NCBI GenBank assembly: GCA_016287765.1
Contig: JAEEWS010000054.1
Span: 1-14,107, forward strand
Origin: Lachnospiraceae bacterium
GTDB taxonomy: Bacteria; Bacillota_A; Clostridia; Lachnospirales; Lachnospiraceae
Direction of reading: 5' to 3'
DNA length: 14,107 nucleotides
Every line of letters starts with the position of its first letter. The stretch's first letter is position 1. The translations under genes were made by a program, and so were the position numbers. A model generated the notes under the pieces. It searched no databases. It saw only the letters and a program-made list of their open reading frames with translations, and was not told the DNA's origin. Positions 12,472 through 14,107 of this stretch are shown here, piece by piece.

Positions 12472-13866
12472 TTAGTCCTCAGCGGCCAGTTTTCTTCCCA
12501 TGAGAACGCCCATGGAAGATGCCATCATGAGACCTCTGGTCCAACCGCTGGAGTCACCCAGGCAATAAAGTCCCTTAACGTTGGTGGTAAGGTCGGGCTC
12601 CATCTTAACCTTGTTGGAGTAGAACTTAAGTTCCGGGCTGTAAAGCAAGGTCTCGGTAGAAGCAAAGCCGGGCACTACCTCGTCCATGGCCTGAATGAAG
12701 TTAATGATATTGGTCATGGCGCGATAGGGCATAGCCGCCGTAATATCGCCTGCAACCGCATCGGGCAGTGTGGGACGAACGTTGGAGAACGAAAGTTCCT
12801 TTTCCCAGGTGCGCTTACCGTCAAGGATATCGCCGAATCTCTGTACCAGGATCTGTCCGTTCGCCAGCATATTGGTGAGCTCACCCACCTTCTGAGCATA
12901 CTCGATGGGCTTGTTGAAAGGCACCGAGAAATTGTGGGAGCAAAGGATGGACAGATTGGTGTTCTGGGACTTAAGCTCCTTATAGGAATGACCGTTAACC
13001 ACAGCCAGGTTGTTGTCGTAGTTCTCCTGGCTTACGAAACCGCCTGGATTCTGGCAGAAAGTGCGGACCTTATTCTTAAAAGGAAGGGGATAGCCCACCA
13101 GCTTTGATTCATAGAGAACGTCGTTAACTTCCTCCATGATCTCGTTCCTGACCTCGACTCTTACACCGATGTCAACGGTTCCGGGCTTATGTGCGATGTC
13201 ATACTTGGCGCACAGCTTCTCAAGCCACTCAGCGCCTCTTCTTCCTGTTGCTATTACCACGTTGTTTGCCTTGTAAACCTTGCGTCCGTCGCCTTCTTCA
13301 AGTCTGACGCCTTTAACCACGCCGTCTTCAATGATAAGATCCTCGCAGGATTTATTGAAGATCATGTCAACGCCGTGATCCTGAAGATAATGCTCGATAT
13401 CGGTATAGAGCTGCTGGGCTTTTTCCGTTCCCAGATGGCGGATAGGACAATCCACCAGCTTAAGGCCTGCCTTTATTGCTCTTCTTCTGATCTCCTTCAC
13501 CTTATCCGGATTGCTAACGCCTTCCACATGCTTGTCAGCGCCGAAATCCAGATAAATGGAATCTGTATAATCGATAAGATCCTGAGCCTCCTTGGCTCCT
13601 ATAAGAGTGGGGAAATCACCGCCCACTTCATATGACAAAGAAAGCTTACCGTCGGAAAACGCACCTGCTCCGGAAAATCCGGTGGTAATGTTGCAGGGCT
13701 TACAATTGATGCAATGTCCGATCTTGGCCTTGGGGCAGCTTCTCTTCTCGATGGGATGTCCCTTCTCTATCATAAGTATCTTCTTGGAGCTGCCGCTCTT
13801 GATCATCTCGTAGGCAGTGAATATGCCCGCAGGACCCGCTCCGACAATGATAACGTCATAATTCAT
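12472..13866 (-). CDS. FAD-dependent dehydrogenase, COG2509 type
   Basis: A 464-aa soluble flavoprotein. The N-terminal Rossmann motif is VIIVGAGPAG (5-14) with the acidic strand end LMIEKG (31-36). The second FAD motif is near the C-terminus (GLYCLGDSSGWTRGL, 432-446), and NNVVIATGRRGAEW (201-214) is the mid GG-like motif. A cysteine cluster C44-x7-C52-x2-C55-x2-C58, followed by GFSGAGAFSDGKL (63-75), is a mark of this uncharacterised family, and could hold an Fe-S cluster or metal. The substrate is unknown. The ATG at 13866 has AGGAGG 10 nt upstream; an in-frame ATG at 13920 would add 18 residues but has no ribosome site and lies only about 11 nt from the predicted transcript start. It is single-gene, with its own promoter and terminator. 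Confidence 0.92.
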   Translation of the reverse strand: MNYDVIIVGAGPAGIFTAYEMIKSGSSKKILMIEKGHPIEKRSCPKAKIGHCINCKPCNITTGFSGAGAFSDGKLSLSYEVGGDFPTLIGAKEAQDLIDYTDSIYLDFGADKHVEGVSNPDKVKEIRRRAIKAGLKLVDCPIRHLGTEKAQQLYTDIEHYLQDHGVDMIFNKSCEDLIIEDGVVKGVRLEEGDGRKVYKANNVVIATGRRGAEWLEKLCAKYDIAHKPGTVDIGVRVEVRNEIMEEVNDVLYESKLVGYPLPFKNKVRTFCQNPGGFVSQENYDNNLAVVNGHSYKELKSQNTNLSILCSHNFSVPFNKPIEYAQKVGELTNMLANGQILVQRFGDILDGKRTWEKELSFSNVRPTLPDAVAGDITAAMPYRAMTNIINFIQAMDEVVPGFASTETLLYSPELKFYSNKVKMEPDLTTNVKGLYCLGDSSGWTRGLMMASSMGVLMGRKLAAED

Positions 13867-13937
13867 AAAATACCGTCCTCCTGATATATAATGAGTAACC
13901 CTTAAATCTTCTATAAGCATGGTTGATCCAACACTTA

Positions 13938-13966
13938 ATTATAACTTATTATCGTAAAAAAGTAAA
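13938..13966 (-). promoter_or_regulatory. Promoter of the FAD dehydrogenase gene
   Basis: On the minus strand TTTACT (13961-13966) and a perfect TATAAT (13938-13943) are 17 bp apart. The predicted start near 13931 gives a leader of about 64 nt to the ATG at 13866. Confidence 0.65.
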
Positions 13967-13988
13967 GAATCACAGGAAAATGACACCC

Positions 13989-14107
13989 GGGGACGGGGTT
14001 AGAGGTTCACTTTTTGAGCCTTTGGGGACGGGGTTGGTGGTTCACTTTTTGACCCTTTGGGGACGGGGTTGGTGGTTCACTTTTTGAGCCTTTGGGGACG
14101 GGGTTAG
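13989..14107. repeat. 35-bp tandem repeat running off the right edge
   Basis: The element GGGGACGGGGTT recurs at 13989, 14024, 14059 and 14094, exactly 35 bp apart, giving about 3.4 copies in view. Each full unit ends in GGTTCACTTTTTGAGCCTTT or a close variant (TTTTTGACCC in the second unit). A 35-bp period breaks any reading frame, so it is non-coding. GGTTCA and TGAGCC can pair around a T-rich loop with one wobble. The two middle units carry GGGGACGGGGTTGGTGG, a possible two-layer G-quadruplex. The full copy number cannot be seen. Confidence 0.9.

Noticed and set aside
13989..14107. CRISPR array at the right edge
   Set aside because: The units are directly adjacent 35-bp repeats without variable spacers, and no cas genes are present.

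Overview
All protein genes I can support lie on the minus strand. The window looks like chromosomal DNA from a low-to-mid GC, Gram-positive Clostridia, probably Lachnospiraceae or a close relative. The evidence is: purine-rich Shine-Dalgarno sites, TTGACA/TATAAT promoters, a Tad pilus locus without secretin or other outer-membrane genes, and clostridial families such as DUF5702, DUF6382-FHA and Flp1-like pilin. I could not assign a genus.

In transcription order (right to left): the right edge (13989-14107) is a 35-bp tandem repeat that runs off the window. Next is an FAD-dependent dehydrogenase of the COG2509 type (12472-13866) with its own promoter and a hairpin terminator. Then comes a ten-gene Tad/type IVb pilus operon (12285 down to 2711) behind a consensus promoter (TTGACA-17-TATGAT). 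Its genes are tadZ-like, tadA/cpaF ATPase, tadB, tadC with a large extracellular insert, a 53-aa Flp pilin (too short for usual ORF cut-offs), an 875-aa DUF5702 coiled-coil pseudopilin-like protein, a TadE-like protein with two C-terminal zinc-binding-type repeats, an A24 prepilin peptidase, a 70-aa TadE-like pseudopilin, and a DUF6382-FHA protein. Many of these genes overlap by 4-23 bp, so translation is probably coupled. After the operon come mgtE (984-2639) and an RNase HI family gene (497-922), each with a plausible promoter, and a hairpin terminator at 411-446. The left edge (1-320) has no convincing gene. It carries two tandem TTGACA-17 promoters with AT-rich upstream tracts and a leader, pointing to a strongly expressed transcript, most likely an rRNA operon, starting just outside the window.

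Working model: TadZ positions the machine, TadA powers it, TadB/TadC form the membrane platform, the A24 peptidase processes Flp and the TadE-type pseudopilins, and the DUF5702 and zinc-repeat proteins form or decorate the surface structure. The FHA protein may link the machine to phosphothreonine signalling.

The most unusual signal is a 27-bp inverted repeat (arms 5214-5240 and 5297-5323) that encloses the start codon of the zinc-repeat TadE gene. All three of its mismatches become G-U pairs in the minus-strand RNA only. One arm lies in a possible 20-codon leader ORF that abuts the upstream stop and whose own stop overlaps the downstream start. This looks like a translational switch inside a pilus operon.
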